A stretch of DNA of 64,000 nt from CAVRZY01 sp963725415 (GTDB taxonomy: Bacteria > Acidobacteriota > Terriglobia > Bryobacterales > Bryobacteraceae), in assembly GCA_963725415.1 (NCBI GenBank), contig CAVRZY010000227.1, positions 55,150-119,149 of the forward strand, in the 5' to 3' direction. Under the pieces are notes generated by a model. It saw only the letters and a list, made by a program, of their open reading frames with translations, ran no database searches and was not told where the DNA came from. This document shows, one piece after another, positions 62,818 to 64,000 of this stretch. The translations under genes and the position numbers were made by a program. Position 1 is the first letter of the stretch; the number at the start of each line of letters is the position of its first letter.

Positions 62818-63069
62818 ACCACTGTCTCGTCCAAGGGCCAAGTCTCCATCCCCAAGGCCCTCCGCGAGCAAGCCGGGCTGGTCCCCGGCACTCAATTGGC
62901 GGTCAGCCTGGAGGATGGAAAGATTGTGTTCTCCAGGCTGGTCCCCCGGCTGCGGCGCTGGCGCGGCTCGCTGGCCGGCACCAACGCGCTTCGCGAACTG
63001 GAAGCAGACCACCGCCGGGAGATCGAACGGGATGAGGCCTTAGCGCACACTGATGCGAAAGGTTCTTGA
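62809..63069 (+). CDS. vapB: AbrB/MazE/SpoVT-family antitoxin
   Basis: An 86-residue protein. The N terminus 'TTVSSKGQVSIPKALREQAG' followed by 'LVPGTQLAVSLEDGKIVF' is the swapped-hairpin AbrB DNA-binding domain. The charged helical C terminus ('LRELEADHRREIERDEAL') should bind and block the toxin. It overlaps the following PIN-domain gene by 17 nt. It belongs to a different antitoxin class from the RHH protein at 21669-21914, so the two loci are not recent duplicates. Confidence 0.92.
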   Translation: MLSTTVSSKGQVSIPKALREQAGLVPGTQLAVSLEDGKIVFSRLVPRLRRWRGSLAGTNALRELEADHRREIERDEALAHTDAKGS

Positions 63070-63490
63070 CGCCTGGGCCTTGCTGGCCTATCTCAACGAA
63101 GAGTTGCCGGCCGCTGACTGGGTCGATACCCTCCTGGAGCAGGCTGACAGGGGAGAGATTCAGCTCTTGATGAACATGGTCAATATCGGCGAGGTTTATT
63201 ATCGGCTCGCCAAGAGCCGCAGCGAAGCTCGAGCCACCGCGTTCTGGGAGGACTTCCAGACCACCCAGATCAGAATCGTGCCGGCCCCGAACGAGCTGAT
63301 CTTGCAGGCGGCCCGGTGGAAGGCTCGCTATCCCATCTCCTATGCCGATGCCTTTGCCCTGGCCACGGCGATTCGCGAAAACGCTACACTCGTCACCGGC
63401 GACCCGGACTTCCTTCCCGTCATCAAGGGCCTCCCTGATGTCGCAATGGAATGGATCGGCAGGCAGACCGATCAACTCGGGCAGGAGTGA
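63053..63490 (+). CDS. vapC: PIN-domain ribonuclease toxin, VapC family
   Basis: A 145-residue PIN protein with conserved acidic positions: Asp6 in 'MRKVLDAWALLAYLN', Glu in 'MVNIGEVYYRLAK', Asp in 'ISYADAFALATA' and Asp in 'LVTGDPDFLPV'. These coordinate the metal of VapC RNases. It starts within the antitoxin gene (17-nt overlap). All catalytic acids are present, so the toxin is predicted to be active. Confidence 0.92.
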   Translation: MRKVLDAWALLAYLNEELPAADWVDTLLEQADRGEIQLLMNMVNIGEVYYRLAKSRSEARATAFWEDFQTTQIRIVPAPNELILQAARWKARYPISYADAFALATAIRENATLVTGDPDFLPVIKGLPDVAMEWIGRQTDQLGQE

Positions 63491-63698
63491 GCTGTCCAGG
63501 CGCGCGAAGCGCCGGTTGTCTCCACTCCGCCGGCTGGAAATAGAATCAATTGCCAATTCCAGAGCGGTATGCCTGCGCGAGACTTTTGTGCGCCAGGGTG
63601 AAGCCAGAACGGTCGGGCGCCTTGCCGTTCTTAGTCGGGAAAGCAGCCCCTACCACAACACCGCTCGGCCACGCGAGTCTCGACAAGCGGGGCGCCAG

Positions 63699-64000
63699 CT
63701 ACTGAATTGCCACCGTGATCCCAGGTTGACTAAATACCTCGCCGACTTTGATCACCAGCCCGACGCCAGGCCCGCTCGGGGCGTCCGTTGGAACCCGTAC
63801 ATTGACCTGAAGCAGGCCAGCCACAACTCCAGGAGCGGCACCGGCGTAGAGCACTTCAGCGCCAATATTGGCGATCCCCACCAGCAGCGGCAGAACGGGC
63901 ATTGGCAGAGGGACAGAAGCCACCTTGCCGTCTACACCGGCGGGGCTGGTTTGACCTTCCCCGGTTGCGAAGAAGGTAATCACGGAACCCTTGGCCGCCG
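63699..64000 (-). CDS. Partial secreted protein: C terminus of a TIGR03437 domain
   Basis: The gene runs off the right edge; only its last about 100 residues are seen. 'ITFFATGEGQTSPAG' and 'AGAAPGVVAGLLQVNVRVPT' followed by 'PGVGLVIKVGEVFSQPGITV' are typical of the end of the TIGR03437 domain, which finishes many Solibacter-type surface proteins. An internal ATG at 63983 is not the true start. The 208-bp gap between vapC and this gene shows no feature. Confidence 0.8.
   Translation of the reverse strand, partial: AAKGSVITFFATGEGQTSPAGVDGKVASVPLPMPVLPLLVGIANIGAEVLYAGAAPGVVAGLLQVNVRVPTDAPSGPGVGLVIKVGEVFSQPGITVAIQ

Overview
The window is GC-rich, densely packed bacterial chromosome, most likely from an acidobacterium of the Bryobacterales/Solibacter type. 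The taxonomic evidence is protein families typical of that group: two proteins with the TIGR03437 'Solibacter' C-terminal domain (11160-14687 and the partial gene at the right edge), SBBP beta-propeller repeats, an ADOP-type duplicated permease without an ATPase (41838-44237), a TPR-bearing Ser/Thr kinase with a TolB/FlgO-like segment, Tat-exported sugar enzymes and a TPAT-type TRAP transporter. Gram-negative envelope genes (lpxD, a porin-like barrel, lipoproteins) agree. No rRNA, tRNA, CRISPR array or complete insertion sequence was seen.

Layout. 0-11 kb is housekeeping: purM-purN, guaB, xseA (reverse) and glnA-glnE, broken up by a ruined PIN toxin locus and palindromic repeats. 11-16 kb has a giant secreted SBBP protein and small secreted proteins. 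15.8-18.3 kb is a probable magnesium/divalent metal unit, an NRAMP-like permease with a soluble PRC/MgtE-N/CBS protein. 18.8-25 kb is accessory: a Ser/Thr kinase-TPR protein, vapBC, a kinase-tail/FGE-like protein, and an overlapping AAA ATPase plus DUF4276 (TOPRIM-like) pair that is the best candidate for an undescribed defence-type system. 25-34 kb is a glycan or glycolipid catabolic island: GH28, ceramidase-like hydrolase, Tat-exported DegT-family protein, GH38-like mannosidase and a sodium-solute symporter. 34-41.8 kb holds lpxD, a URO-D-family methyltransferase, ilvD, an acyl-CoA-ligase-like enzyme and an S9 peptidase. 41.8-50.1 kb has the ADOP permease, a histidine kinase remnant and a five-gene overlapping string ending in TatT-TatP-TatQM. 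50-56 kb has a porin-like protein, rsmI, a JAMM-like membrane protein, a Clp-like AAA+ ATPase, wecB and infA. 56.6-62.7 kb is an addB-addA helicase-nuclease pair, followed by a second vapBC.

Six otherwise well-conserved genes (guaB, xseA, the kinase, the Clp-like ATPase, addB, addA) are each broken by one or more single-base indels. They are annotated here as whole genes, because sequencing or assembly error is more likely than decay. Intergenic regions carry several related palindromic elements, including a two-copy hairpin with a compensatory base-pair change. Several genes have a TATAAT-like box only 5-14 nt upstream of the start codon, suggesting leaderless or very short-leader transcripts.
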